A stretch of DNA of 64,000 nt from Synechococcus sp. PCC 6312. GTDB lineage: Bacteria > Cyanobacteriota > Cyanobacteriia > Thermosynechococcales > Thermosynechococcaceae. This document shows, in pieces, positions 54,295 to 63,395 of the stretch. The translations under genes were made by a program, and so were the position numbers. The stretch spans positions 2,605,501 through 2,669,500 of the forward strand of contig NC_019680.1 in the NCBI RefSeq assembly GCF_000316685.1, written 5' to 3'. Each line of letters starts with the position of its first letter. Positions within the stretch are counted from its first letter, which is position 1. The notes beneath the pieces were generated by a model. That model was not told the origin of the DNA. It saw nothing but the letters and a program-made list of their open reading frames with translations, and ran no database searches.

Positions 54295-55323
54295 ATGGAA
54301 ATATCCAGAATAATGCGGTTTGGTTTGTTAGTTGCCGCAACTTCAGCCCTACTCCAACTTGATTTGCCTAGGATGACTGGTGCAAACTTATCCATTAATC
54401 AGACTGTGGCCTGGTCGCAGCCTAATCCTTCCCGCAGACGTATTGCTGTTTTAGACTTTGAATTTGCTAGCACCGGCCTGACTGGGGCAGGGTTAGGAAG
54501 TGGCAGTGCCTATGGAAGTTATGGCCCCTCGAAAGGCGTTAGTGACCTGTTGACCAATAAGCTGGTTCAAAGTGGCAACTTTATTGTTGTTGAACGCAGT
54601 CAAATTGAAAGGATTATTCAGGAGCAAAATCTTGGGGCTTCGGGGCGGGTGGATGCAGCAACAGCGGCCCAAATCGGTAGGATTCTTGGGGTTGACGTTG
54701 TCATTTTGGGGTCAATTACGAAGTTCAACCTGGAACAAAAACAATCCGGTGGCTTTGGTGGGTTTGGCATTGCGGTTTCGGTGAACGAATCTAAGGCCAA
54801 TGCGATTGTCCAACTCACAGCCCGCTTAGTTAGCACCAGCACTGCCGAAATTTTAGCAGTAGCCCAAGGGGAGGGACAAACCTCAAAGCGGGAGAATCAA
54901 GTGTCTGTGGCTGGATTTGGGGGCGGGTCAAATACCAATAATATTGACTCTTTATTGAGTGGTGCAGCAGAGATCGCGGTGAGTCAGTTGGTGACGGAAA
55001 TCAACAGTAATGCCGAGAAAATTAGCCTACTGCCAGCCGTCCAACCCGCCCTGAATGCGGTCATCGCCGATGTTACAGGGCCGCAAATTACCCTCAACCG
55101 AGGTGGGAATGATGGCTATCGTCCAGGGATGAAACTGCGAATTGAGCGGATCGTCAAAGAGGTCAAAGACCCCACCAGTGGCCAAGTTTTACGAACCATT
55201 ACTCAACCCATCGGACAAATGACCTTAACGGAGGTGGATGCTCGCTCATCCCTCGGGATTGTGAACTCTGGAGTCGGTATAAAAGTTGGTGATGTCGCAA
55301 AACCGATTTCATCCTCGCCCTAG
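54295..55323 (+). CDS. CsgG/HfaB-family outer-membrane assembly protein
   Basis: The 342-residue product matches the CsgG family by its core RRIAVLDFEFAST, SDLLTNKLVQSGNFIVVERS, LGVDVVILGSITKF and QLTARLVSTSTAEILAV. E. coli CsgG forms the curli secretion channel. This protein has a signal-like N-terminus (about 1-40, no clear lipobox, unlike E. coli CsgG, which is a lipoprotein) and a C-terminal extension (about 250-342) with GPQITLNRGGNDGYRPGMKL. No curli subunit is nearby, and CsgG-type proteins also occur in other export and stress roles. It is followed by the GldG-like gene. Confidence 0.82.
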   Translation: MEISRIMRFGLLVAATSALLQLDLPRMTGANLSINQTVAWSQPNPSRRRIAVLDFEFASTGLTGAGLGSGSAYGSYGPSKGVSDLLTNKLVQSGNFIVVERSQIERIIQEQNLGASGRVDAATAAQIGRILGVDVVILGSITKFNLEQKQSGGFGGFGIAVSVNESKANAIVQLTARLVSTSTAEILAVAQGEGQTSKRENQVSVAGFGGGSNTNNIDSLLSGAAEIAVSQLVTEINSNAEKISLLPAVQPALNAVIADVTGPQITLNRGGNDGYRPGMKLRIERIVKEVKDPTSGQVLRTITQPIGQMTLTEVDARSSLGIVNSGVGIKVGDVAKPISSSP

Positions 55324-55493
55324 GGAATCACGAACTTTTTGCAGGTCATAGCCTTTGTCTTCAGTTAAATAATGCTGAATTGTGATTCCGTTTTATTAAG
55401 ATTAAGGGTGTTATTGCCAACTTCGGTAGCCGTCGCGACCCGGCCAGGCCTGGAGATTGGTACAGAATCTATCCAAAGTTTAGGGCGATTGTC

Positions 55494-57047
55494 TTGAAAC
55501 GTTTGTCTTTACCCCGTCAGTTCAATCCACAGCTTCTCGGTGTTGCTGCCCTCTTTCTCTTGATTATGGGTATTGCCGCCGGGATCGTCAGTGGCAGTTG
55601 GGGGTTACTTCCAATCCTTCTCTTGGGTCTGGCGGGTGGACTTCTCCTGGCCTGGTTAGTGATGCAAACCCGAATTTCCCCTGGATTCTGGGGACGGCGT
55701 TCGACCCAAACCAGTGCAAATAACCTTTTGTCTTTAATTGCTGTTCTGGCTCTTTTGGGTATCCTCAATTTTCTTGGGGTGCGCTACGGGACTCAATTTG
55801 ATCTGACAGAAAACCAGCAGTTTACCCTAGCATTGGAATCTCAGGAGGTTCTCAAAGATCTAAAACAGCCAGTTAATATCCTAGTTTTTGAGAGCAATCC
55901 CCCCAGTAGCCAGCGTCTGCTTTTGGAGCAATTTCAACGCCAAAGCCAAGGGAATGTGAGTTTTCAATTCATTGATCCGACTGAGCAACCGGGGTTAGCC
56001 AAAAAATTTAATATTCAACAAACTGGGGAAGTCATTCTCGAGTCAGGGAATCGCAGCCAGCCCCTAGAAGGAGAACTAAAGGAAGCCAACCTCACCCCTG
56101 CCTTGGTTAAAGTGACTGGAGATCAAACGACCCGAGCCTACTTTACCCAGGGTCATGGCGAGTTACCGTTGTCTGGGGGTAATGACAGTCTCTCCCAGGC
56201 CGTGGATGTTTTAAACAAGCGCAATATCCAAAGCGAACCCCTGAATTTATTGACAAATCCCCAAGTGCCAGCCGATGCCAATGTGGTGATTGTGGCTGGG
56301 CCGCGCCAACGTTTCCTGGCCCCGGAAGTCAGGGCTTTGGAGGCGTTTCTCAAAGCAGGTGGCAGTGTTTTGTTGATGCTGGATCCCGATGTGGATGCTG
56401 GCCTGGAACCACTGCTCAATGCTTGGGGCGTAAAGCTAGATAACCGCTGGATCATTGATGGGTCTGGGGTGGCACAACAGGTGGGCCTGGGGCCGGATAC
56501 GGTAGTGGCCTTTGACTACGGGACTCATCCCATTACCCAAAAATTTGCCCAAGGCCCCGCTCTTTTTCCTAAGGTACAGGCGGTCTTAGTGGCTCCCAAT
56601 CCAAAAGATACAGTGGTCAATCTAGTCAGCAGTAGCCCGCAAACCTGGGCAGAATCAAATTCTCAGGCCGAGAGCTTTAGTTATGATGCCAACCAAGATC
56701 AAATCGGCCCCTTAGCCTTGGGGGTCGCCATTACTCGTGAACTCTCGCCTCAAAATCAAGCCAATGGAACCAAGCCCGAAGATGCCCGTTTGATTGTGTT
56801 TGGAGATTCCGGTTTTGCCAGCAATAGCTTCTTTGAACAGGGAATTAATGGCGATTTATTTGTCAATTCCATTCTTTGGTTAGGGGAACGGGATGATCAA
56901 CCCCTGAGTATCCGGCCCAAAGATGCCACGAATCGCCGTCTATCCCTGAGTGTGGCTACGAATCGCTGGGTGATTTTGATTAGTATTTTATTGTTGCCGC
57001 TGTTGGGATTTGGGCTGGCGGTCGGGGCCTGGTGGCAACGGCGGTGA
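55494..57047 (+). CDS. GldG-like ABC-type transport protein (Gldg family), orphan
   Basis: A 517-residue membrane-anchored protein of the GldG/ABC_transp_aux family. Two or three N-terminal helices (about 15-95) are followed by an extracytoplasmic domain. It has FDLTENQQFTLALESQEVL, VNILVFESNPPSSQRLLLE, VKVTGDQTTRAYFTQGHGEL and LMLDPDVDAGLEPLLNAWG, and a C-terminal helix (about 490-512). In Bacteroidetes GldG with GldA/GldF forms a gliding ABC complex. In cyanobacteria similar proteins form an exporter with a permease and ATPase that are not seen beside it here. The TTG at 55494 is used. Its role is uncertain. Confidence 0.8.
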   Translation: MKRLSLPRQFNPQLLGVAALFLLIMGIAAGIVSGSWGLLPILLLGLAGGLLLAWLVMQTRISPGFWGRRSTQTSANNLLSLIAVLALLGILNFLGVRYGTQFDLTENQQFTLALESQEVLKDLKQPVNILVFESNPPSSQRLLLEQFQRQSQGNVSFQFIDPTEQPGLAKKFNIQQTGEVILESGNRSQPLEGELKEANLTPALVKVTGDQTTRAYFTQGHGELPLSGGNDSLSQAVDVLNKRNIQSEPLNLLTNPQVPADANVVIVAGPRQRFLAPEVRALEAFLKAGGSVLLMLDPDVDAGLEPLLNAWGVKLDNRWIIDGSGVAQQVGLGPDTVVAFDYGTHPITQKFAQGPALFPKVQAVLVAPNPKDTVVNLVSSSPQTWAESNSQAESFSYDANQDQIGPLALGVAITRELSPQNQANGTKPEDARLIVFGDSGFASNSFFEQGINGDLFVNSILWLGERDDQPLSIRPKDATNRRLSLSVATNRWVILISILLLPLLGFGLAVGAWWQRR

Positions 57048-57081
57048 TCTCCCTCCTGACTATTCATTGGGAAACTAAATT

Positions 57082-57846
57082 ATGGTGACTTGGGCCGAAC
57101 TGATCGGTTTACCCGCTTCCCAGTTCTATCGGATTACCCACCCCTTAAATATCTATGATTCGCCGGCCTTAAGCTCCTTGGCAACCCAGGCCTGGGCAGG
57201 GCGTTATTTACAACTTTTCAATCTGCCACCCGAAAAACCGAGTTACCGGACAGGCTATGAAATTCTACTCTGGGAAGATCAGTATCCAGGTTGGCTGGCC
57301 GGGGAAGATTTAGCCCATTTAGAGCCGACCCCCCTGTTATCCCCCCCGAAACAACTTAAACGGGACGAGATTCTCCAGAGAATTCCGGCAATTATCGAGT
57401 TCTGTCACATGGCCCAAACCCGCTGTCATACCTATCTTTGGGGCGGAACCTTGGGGCCAAGCTATGATTGCTCTGGCTTAATCCAGGCCAGTTTTGCGAC
57501 AATGGGAATTTGGTTGCCTCGTGATGCCTATCAACAGGAGGGAGTTGTGGCCCCAATTCCTAATCCTGGTGTAAATCCCGATGATGTAGTCCCATATTTA
57601 GAATCGGGGGATCTAGTTTTCTTTGGCCCGCCTCTAAAAGCAACCCATGTGAGCTTGTATCTTGGGGATGGACAGTATCTCCACAGTTCCGGCAAAGATC
57701 AAGGTCGCAATGGAATTGGCATGGATTCACTACTGCTTCAAGATCACCCCAACCCTGATCCGATTTCCCAGGCCTACTATCAGCAATTTCGCGGGGCCGG
57801 CCGAGTCATGACTAGTTTTAGTCCAAATCTTGAGGGGATTGATTGA
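57082..57846 (+). CDS. NlpC/P60 peptidase (gamma-D-glutamyl-diamino acid endopeptidase type)
   Basis: A 254-residue cell-wall hydrolase without an obvious signal peptide. The N-terminal SH3b-like part (about 15-95) is followed by the NlpC/P60 domain (about 115-250). The catalytic Cys130 is in GPSYDCSGLIQ, the His189 in ATHVSLYLG, and the third polar residue in LHSSGKDQGRNG. This matches Anabaena-type cyanobacterial endopeptidases that cut between D-Glu and diaminopimelate. It lies between the GldG-like gene and the LOG-like gene, and 21 bp separate it from the latter, so they may be co-transcribed. Confidence 0.88.
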   Translation: MVTWAELIGLPASQFYRITHPLNIYDSPALSSLATQAWAGRYLQLFNLPPEKPSYRTGYEILLWEDQYPGWLAGEDLAHLEPTPLLSPPKQLKRDEILQRIPAIIEFCHMAQTRCHTYLWGGTLGPSYDCSGLIQASFATMGIWLPRDAYQQEGVVAPIPNPGVNPDDVVPYLESGDLVFFGPPLKATHVSLYLGDGQYLHSSGKDQGRNGIGMDSLLLQDHPNPDPISQAYYQQFRGAGRVMTSFSPNLEGID

Positions 57847-57867
57847 GCAAAACTGCGAGGTAAATGG

Positions 57868-58338
57868 ATGACTCAAACCTTAATTGCAGTGGTCGGGGCA
57901 GGTGTTGCAGACGCGGAGGTAATGGCCCAGGCCGAGGTCGTGGGTCAATTAATCGCAAGTCAGGGATGGGTCTTAATCTGTGGGGGCCTGGGAGGGGTCA
58001 TGGTGGCGGCCTGTCGGGGGACTAAACTTGCTGGGGGCCAAACTATCGGAATTTTGCCGGGGCCAGATCCCAACGCGGCCAATCCTTGGGTAGATATTGC
58101 CATTGCCACGGGGTTAGGAGAAGCTCGCAACACTATCATTGCCCAGGCCGCCGCGGGACTCATTGCTGTTGGTGGGGAATTTGGCACCCTCTCAGAAATT
58201 GCTTTTGCCTTAAAGTTAGGAAAACCCGTGATTGGCCTGGGGACGTGGCAGCTTTATCGTCAGGGTGAGTTGGATCAGACTATTCAGATGGCCGAAGATC
58301 CGCAGATGGCCATAGCTCTCCTAAAAGCTTTAGTCTAA
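57868..58338 (+). CDS. LOG-like protein (TIGR00725 family)
   Basis: A 156-residue Rossmann-type protein of the TIGR00725/LOG-related group. It has the N-terminal IAVVGAGVADAEVMAQAEVV, then the LICGGLGGVMVAACRG loop and a GEFGTLSEIAFALKLGKPVI motif, which resembles the PGGxGTxxE active-site loop of LOG cytokinin-activating phosphoribohydrolases. The exact motif here is VGGEFGTLSE, so activity on nucleotides is possible but unproven. It is on the same strand as NlpC/P60 with a 21-bp gap. Confidence 0.82.
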   Translation: MTQTLIAVVGAGVADAEVMAQAEVVGQLIASQGWVLICGGLGGVMVAACRGTKLAGGQTIGILPGPDPNAANPWVDIAIATGLGEARNTIIAQAAAGLIAVGGEFGTLSEIAFALKLGKPVIGLGTWQLYRQGELDQTIQMAEDPQMAIALLKALV

Positions 58339-58442
58339 GAACCCGTTCCCGGAATTTTCGATCATACAATGGTAAGAATCTGACGATTTTCGACCTTTGT
58401 GCCCCTTAGTTCCTAGATTCATCACCCCATAAGCCACCCCCT

Positions 58443-61310
58443 ATGTCTGAGAGCCTGTACAAAGATACGGTTAACTTGCCCAAAACAGCCTTTGATATGC
58501 GGGCCAATGCGGCAAAACGAGAACCTGAAATCCAGGCCTGGTGGCAAGAGCAGCAGATTTACGAAACTCTTTCCCAAACTAACCCCGGCCCCCGATTTAC
58601 CCTGCATGATGGCCCTCCCTATGCCAATGGGGCGCTCCATATTGGCCATGCGATGAACAAAACCCTCAAGGACATCATCAATAAGTACCAACTGCTCCAG
58701 GGTCAAAAAGTCACCTATATTCCGGGTTGGGATTGTCACGGCTTACCGATTGAACTGAAAGTCCTGCAAAACCTGAAACCGGAAGAACGGCGGGGCCTGG
58801 ATGCCTTGGGATTACGTCAAAAAGCCAAGGAATTTGCCCTCAAAACCGTGGATGAGCAGCGTCAAAGTTTCCAGCGTTATGGTGTTTGGGGGAATTGGGA
58901 TCATCCCTATCTAACACTCAACCCTGCCTATGAAGCGGCCCAGATTGGGGTTTTTGGGGAAATGGTGCTCAAGGGCTATATCTATCGGGGCCTAAAACCT
59001 GTCCATTGGAGTCCGAGTTCCCAAACGGCTTTGGCGGAAGCAGAGTTAGAATATCCAGAAGGCCATGTTTCCCAGAGTTTGTATGCGGCCTTTGAAGTCA
59101 CTTTTCTCTCCCAACCGCTACAGCTTCCCTTGGATTCATTTCTGGGGGAATTGGGAGTTGCGATTTGGACCACGACTCCTTGGACAATTCCCGGTAATTT
59201 AGGGGTGAGTGTTAATCCTGAATTGGTCTATGCCGTTGTCGAAGTTGGTCAAGATGCCCCAGGCCGGTTTAAGTATCTCATTGTGGCTAAGGATTTAGTT
59301 GAGCAACTGGAAACGGTTTTAGGAACAACCTTGACAATCCAGGCCACGGTCATGGGCAAAACCCTAGAACACACCCGCTATCGGCATCCCCTGTTTGAGC
59401 GTGAAAGTGAAGTCCTGATTGGTGGGGATTATGTCACAACCGAATCCGGAACTGGCTTAGTCCACACCGCCCCAGGCCACGGGTTAGAAGACTATGGAGT
59501 CGGTCAACGCTATGGATTACCGATTTTGTCGCCCGTGGATGATCGGGGGAGTTTTACCGAAGAAGCGGGGGAATTTGCCGGATTAAATGTTTTGGGCGAA
59601 GGTAATACCGCCATTATTAAAGCCTTAGAAGAGGTTGGCGCACTCCTCAAACAAGAACCCTACAACCACAAATATCCCTACGATTGGCGCACCAAAAAAC
59701 CGACGATTTTCCGGGCCACAGAACAGTGGTTTGCTTCCGTTGCGGGATTCCGGGATGCTGCCCTAGAAGCGATTGCCCAGGTGAAATGGATCCCAGCCCA
59801 AGGGGAAAACCGGATTACCTCCATGGTGGCCGAGCGTTCCGATTGGTGTATTTCCCGACAAAGAAGTTGGGGTGTCCCGATTCCCGTTTTCTATCACACC
59901 GAAACCAATGAACCTCTGTTAAACTCCGAAACCATTGCCCACGTCCAGGCCCTGATTGCAGAACACGGCTCAGATATTTGGTGGGAATTATCGGTAGCAG
60001 AACTATTGCCAGACTCCTACCAAGAGGTGGCGGATCAGTATCGCAAGGGCCTGGATACGATGGATGTTTGGTTTGATTCTGGTTCCTCTTGGGCAGCAGT
60101 CTTAGGGGAAGACTTATACCCAGCGAATTTGTATTTGGAAGGGTCGGATCAGCATCGGGGTTGGTTTCAATCCAGTTTGCTCACGAGTGTTGCCGTCAAA
60201 GGCCAGGCCCCTTACAAATCAGTTTTGACTCACGGGTTTGTCCTGGATGAGCAAGGCCGGAAAATGAGCAAATCCCTCGGTAATGTCGTTGATCCGAAAA
60301 TTGTCATTGAAGGTGGTAAAAACCAAAAAGAAGACCCAGCCTATGGGGCTGATGTTTTGCGTCTGTGGGTGTCGTCTGTGGATTACTCTACGGATGTTCC
60401 GGTCGGGAAAAACATTCTCAAGCAACTCTCGGATGTCTATCGCAAAATTCGCAACACCGCCCGATTCTTATTAGGAAATCTCCACGACTTTGATCCCAGC
60501 CAAGATGCGATTCCCTATGCCCAACTGCCGGAATTGGATCGCTATATGCTGCATCGGATTAGCGAAGTCTTTACGGATGTCACGAATGCGTTTGAAAGTT
60601 ATCAATTCTTTCGCTTTTTCCAGACGGTGCAAAACTTCTGTGTTGTGGATTTGTCCAATTTCTATCTTGATATTGCTAAAGATCGCCTCTATATCAGTGC
60701 TGTCGATGCCCCCCGCCGCCGCAGTTGTCAGACCGTTCTCGCTATTGCCTTGGAAAATTTAGCCAAAGCCATTGCCCCGGTGTTGTGCCACTTGGCTGAA
60801 GACATTTGGCAGTTTCTTCCCTACTCAACGCCCCATAAATCAGTGTTTCAATCCGGTTGGGTTAACCTGAGCGAAAATTGGCATGATCCACAACTGGCAA
60901 CTCGTTGGCAAAAACTCCGGGAAATTCGCACCGAAGTTAACAAGGTTTTAGAACAGGCCAGGGCTGATAAATTTATTGGTTCACCCTTAGAAGCAAAACT
61001 CTTACTTCATATTGCTGATCCTGAATTGCGAGAGAGTTTAACGGACTTTAATCCTGATAGTTTGAGCGGCAATGGCGTGGATGAATTACGCTATTTATTC
61101 CTGACCTCTCAAGTTGAGTTATTGGATTCTGCCAGTTTATTATCCGAGTTGAAGTATCAGGTAGAAACAGGGGGCCTGGGGATTGGAATTGTCAAAGCCG
61201 ATGGTGAAAAATGCGATCGTTGTTGGAATTATTCAGAGCGAGTTGGCAAAATTGAGGCTCATCCTCTGATTTGTGAGCGATGTGGAGCGGCTTTACAGGG
61301 ACAGTTTTGA
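58443..61310 (+). CDS. ileS: Isoleucyl-tRNA synthetase
   Basis: Attaches isoleucine to tRNA-Ile in the cytosol. The 955-residue product has the class I HIGH at residues 66-69 (GALHIGHAMNKT) and KMSKS at 607-611 (RKMSKSLGN), an editing domain in between (TTPWTIPGNLGVSV and others), the anticodon-binding domain, and a C-terminal zinc-binding region (KCDRCWNYSERVG and CERCGAAL, about 923 and 945). Length is as expected for the bacterial IleS1 type. It is followed by a small accessory gene. Note that the CAU tRNA at 9845 would also be charged by this enzyme if it is tRNA-Ile2. Confidence 0.98.
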   Translation: MSESLYKDTVNLPKTAFDMRANAAKREPEIQAWWQEQQIYETLSQTNPGPRFTLHDGPPYANGALHIGHAMNKTLKDIINKYQLLQGQKVTYIPGWDCHGLPIELKVLQNLKPEERRGLDALGLRQKAKEFALKTVDEQRQSFQRYGVWGNWDHPYLTLNPAYEAAQIGVFGEMVLKGYIYRGLKPVHWSPSSQTALAEAELEYPEGHVSQSLYAAFEVTFLSQPLQLPLDSFLGELGVAIWTTTPWTIPGNLGVSVNPELVYAVVEVGQDAPGRFKYLIVAKDLVEQLETVLGTTLTIQATVMGKTLEHTRYRHPLFERESEVLIGGDYVTTESGTGLVHTAPGHGLEDYGVGQRYGLPILSPVDDRGSFTEEAGEFAGLNVLGEGNTAIIKALEEVGALLKQEPYNHKYPYDWRTKKPTIFRATEQWFASVAGFRDAALEAIAQVKWIPAQGENRITSMVAERSDWCISRQRSWGVPIPVFYHTETNEPLLNSETIAHVQALIAEHGSDIWWELSVAELLPDSYQEVADQYRKGLDTMDVWFDSGSSWAAVLGEDLYPANLYLEGSDQHRGWFQSSLLTSVAVKGQAPYKSVLTHGFVLDEQGRKMSKSLGNVVDPKIVIEGGKNQKEDPAYGADVLRLWVSSVDYSTDVPVGKNILKQLSDVYRKIRNTARFLLGNLHDFDPSQDAIPYAQLPELDRYMLHRISEVFTDVTNAFESYQFFRFFQTVQNFCVVDLSNFYLDIAKDRLYISAVDAPRRRSCQTVLAIALENLAKAIAPVLCHLAEDIWQFLPYSTPHKSVFQSGWVNLSENWHDPQLATRWQKLREIRTEVNKVLEQARADKFIGSPLEAKLLLHIADPELRESLTDFNPDSLSGNGVDELRYLFLTSQVELLDSASLLSELKYQVETGGLGIGIVKADGEKCDRCWNYSERVGKIEAHPLICERCGAALQGQF

Positions 61311-61327
61311 TCCTGATGAGGTGAAAC

Positions 61328-61570
61328 ATGAATGCCCAACTGATGATTCAACCCTCCTCCTTTATTGATGCTGGAATCCAAATAAAGCCAGTTCGAGGGC
61401 TGTTCTTGTTCAAATTCAGCGAAAATTTAGAAGAGCGGTTAGAGGCTCTGAACGATAAACGACGGGAATCCACATTATCAAAAGATGAAGAAGTAGAACT
61501 GACGGGAATTTTGGAACTCGACCGAATTTTTACACTGCTTAATGCAAAGATTATTGCCGAGTCTGCCTAG
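61328..61570 (+). CDS. Small hypothetical protein upstream of the HNH gene
   Basis: An 80-residue acidic protein with an N-terminal hydrophobic strand (MIQPSSFIDAGIQIKPVRGL) and a helical C-terminus with LSKDEEVELTGILELDRIFT. Similar proteins sit just before small HNH endonuclease genes in many cyanobacteria, which suggests a toxin-antitoxin-like or nuclease-partner pair. The next frame, starting 3 bp after its stop, is such an HNH gene, but broken. A GAGGTG lies before the ATG. No known domain. Confidence 0.6.
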   Translation: MNAQLMIQPSSFIDAGIQIKPVRGLFLFKFSENLEERLEALNDKRRESTLSKDEEVELTGILELDRIFTLLNAKIIAESA

Positions 61571-61572
61571 AT

Positions 61573-61729
61573 ATGGCGATTTCCAAAGAGATTCGTCAGA
61601 GCGTTCGAGAGCGGGCCAAGTATCTTATGTAAATACTGTCACTCTTCTGAAGAAGCCAGTGCAGCCCGTCTTGAAGTTGATCATATAGTGATATCGAATT
61701 TGACTGGCTATTGGCCCCATTCTCATTAA
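61573..61729 (+). pseudogene. Truncated and frameshifted HNH endonuclease
   Basis: The first frame, starting ATG at 61573, reads MAISKEIRQSVRERAKYL, the exact opening of a widespread cyanobacterial HNH nuclease. One extra base shifts the frame at about 61627, after which CKYCHSSEEASAARLEVDHI continues in the next frame. This includes the Cys-x-x-Cys and the His of the DHI motif. It then runs into ISNLTGYWPHSH and a stop at 61727-61729, and the rest of the nuclease is missing. The nuclease is therefore lost, while its small upstream partner remains intact. Confidence 0.85.
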
Positions 61730-61969
61730 CGAAAGACTGAATTCGTCGTAAATCTCTAAGTTTGTAAATTTTTGTGTCGAGATTGAACACTTTTAGGAAG
61801 TAAGCTACTACTATCCTAGTCAAAGCTTATCAAACAGCATTATCACCTTATGTTTTTTGAGCATAGGGGTTATTTTCTAAACAATATTAAAGGATGGAAA
61901 ACAAATCAAGTATTTATATACTTTAAAATTTAAAAATTCCAACTTAAGCTTAACACTGAGGAATCAGGT

Positions 61970-63349
61970 ATGTTTTACACATGGAATGAGTTGGTTAGGG
62001 CAGTGGCAACAACTCCCATTCAGTTTCCAAAACTAAAGGTTGCCTACTTATCCCAATGTATTCTTGAATCAGGCAGAGGAACTAGTTTCTTATTTAATGA
62101 GGCTGGTAATCCAACTGGAATGAAATGGCGTGACGAAATGAATGGTTTTGCTGAAAGGATCATGCTTGTAACGCCAACTCAGCCTGACGGGCCAGAATGG
62201 TGTCTTTGGCGTAAACCAGAAGACGCAATCAAGGGATATTGGCGTTTTATCTCCCGTCCTGTTTACAGTGGCTGGGAAGCTCATGGTAACGATCCAAAAG
62301 GGTACATTAGGCATTTACATAAACGTGGATATGCTACTGATCCCGAATATACAGATAAAGTAACAAAACTATTTGAAGAAGCGAATGAATTGCTTGCAAA
62401 TTCAGGTGGAGCAGTCTCTAATAATTTTTCAGAAGTTTCTGCTGCAACTTCAGCCACTTGGTTCCTATTTTCTATCTCTCCAGGAGATGCGCCTCTTGTT
62501 CATGCCATGTCGGGCTCAAAAAGTGTTGACAGTATCGCTTCTTCGTCAAAACAAGATTTAATAGCGTTTTTAAAGGCATTTCCTAACGCTCGCACGTACG
62601 CAGTTGCACCAGACAGCAAGCTAATTTCAGATAGTGAAGCTGATGCTATTTTTGCAGCAGCCAGACACCCTGCAACGGCATTCAAGTTTTATCGGGAGTC
62701 AACTGCAACTCCAGCAGTCGTAGCCCTAGACTCAAGTAGTAAGGGTGTAGATATCCTCAGAAGTAAACTAAAAGCAGATTTATTAAGCTTTCTTGATAAA
62801 TACTCAAATGCAAAGACATTTGAAGTCGCCGAGATTGATGATCCAGAAGTTAAACCTGGGCCAGGCTCTTTTGACTCTATATCAAAACCCATTGTAACCT
62901 GGGAGGCAGGTTGTCCCCACTTTAGTTCTCGCAATGGCCAGCTGATTACATCGATCGTCGTTCACTACACAACTTCACGCAATATTAATGGCACAATCTC
63001 GTGGTTTAAGAACCCTATTTCTAAAGTATCGGCTCACTATATTATTGGACAAGATGGAAAAATTGTTCAGATGGTTAGGGATAGTGATAAAGCATGGCAT
63101 TGTTTTGGCTTCAATTCTAACTCCATAGGTATTGAACATTCTGCCGAAGCTGGCGATAAATTAACTCCTTCTCAAGAAAAATCATCTGCAGCCCTTATTA
63201 AATGGCTTCTTAAGGAATATAATATTCCAACGAATAAAATCTATGGACATCGCTGGAACCCAAATGTACCAGGTGGAACTCCTTGTCCAGGAGATTTATG
63301 GCCAAGCATTGGCAGCTTAGAAGATTGGATTCGTCGAAACGTGAGTTAA
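61970..63349 (+). CDS. Fused glucosaminidase-like and amidase-2 peptidoglycan hydrolase with a central duplication
   Basis: A 459-residue protein without a signal peptide. The N-terminal (about 1-145) is a glucosaminidase/lysozyme-like domain with QCILESGRGTSF (Glu33) and AGNPTGMKW. The middle (about 160-295) holds a duplicated unit: SVDSIASSSKQDLIAFLKAF with ARTYAVAP, and GVDILRSKLKADLLSFLDKY with AKTFEVAE, probably a wall- or partner-binding repeat. The C-terminal (about 315-459) is an N-acetylmuramoyl-L-alanine amidase: VVHYTTS, GHRWNPN and PCPGD supply the usual zinc ligands (His, His, Cys), and AHYIIGQDGKI is typical. GAGGAA precedes the ATG. AT-rich and lacking CCAGGCCTGG, so probably acquired. 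It resembles phage or bacteriocin lysins. Confidence 0.85.
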   Translation: MFYTWNELVRAVATTPIQFPKLKVAYLSQCILESGRGTSFLFNEAGNPTGMKWRDEMNGFAERIMLVTPTQPDGPEWCLWRKPEDAIKGYWRFISRPVYSGWEAHGNDPKGYIRHLHKRGYATDPEYTDKVTKLFEEANELLANSGGAVSNNFSEVSAATSATWFLFSISPGDAPLVHAMSGSKSVDSIASSSKQDLIAFLKAFPNARTYAVAPDSKLISDSEADAIFAAARHPATAFKFYRESTATPAVVALDSSSKGVDILRSKLKADLLSFLDKYSNAKTFEVAEIDDPEVKPGPGSFDSISKPIVTWEAGCPHFSSRNGQLITSIVVHYTTSRNINGTISWFKNPISKVSAHYIIGQDGKIVQMVRDSDKAWHCFGFNSNSIGIEHSAEAGDKLTPSQEKSSAALIKWLLKEYNIPTNKIYGHRWNPNVPGGTPCPGDLWPSIGSLEDWIRRNVS

Positions 63350-63395
63350 TTAAGTGCTTTCAATATTTTCACCTTGATGAGATTCGGAATCAAAC

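Noticed and set aside
61596-61823. A 75-codon minus-strand frame at the HNH relic
   Set aside because: It is antisense to the HNH remnant, whose plus-strand translation matches a known family.
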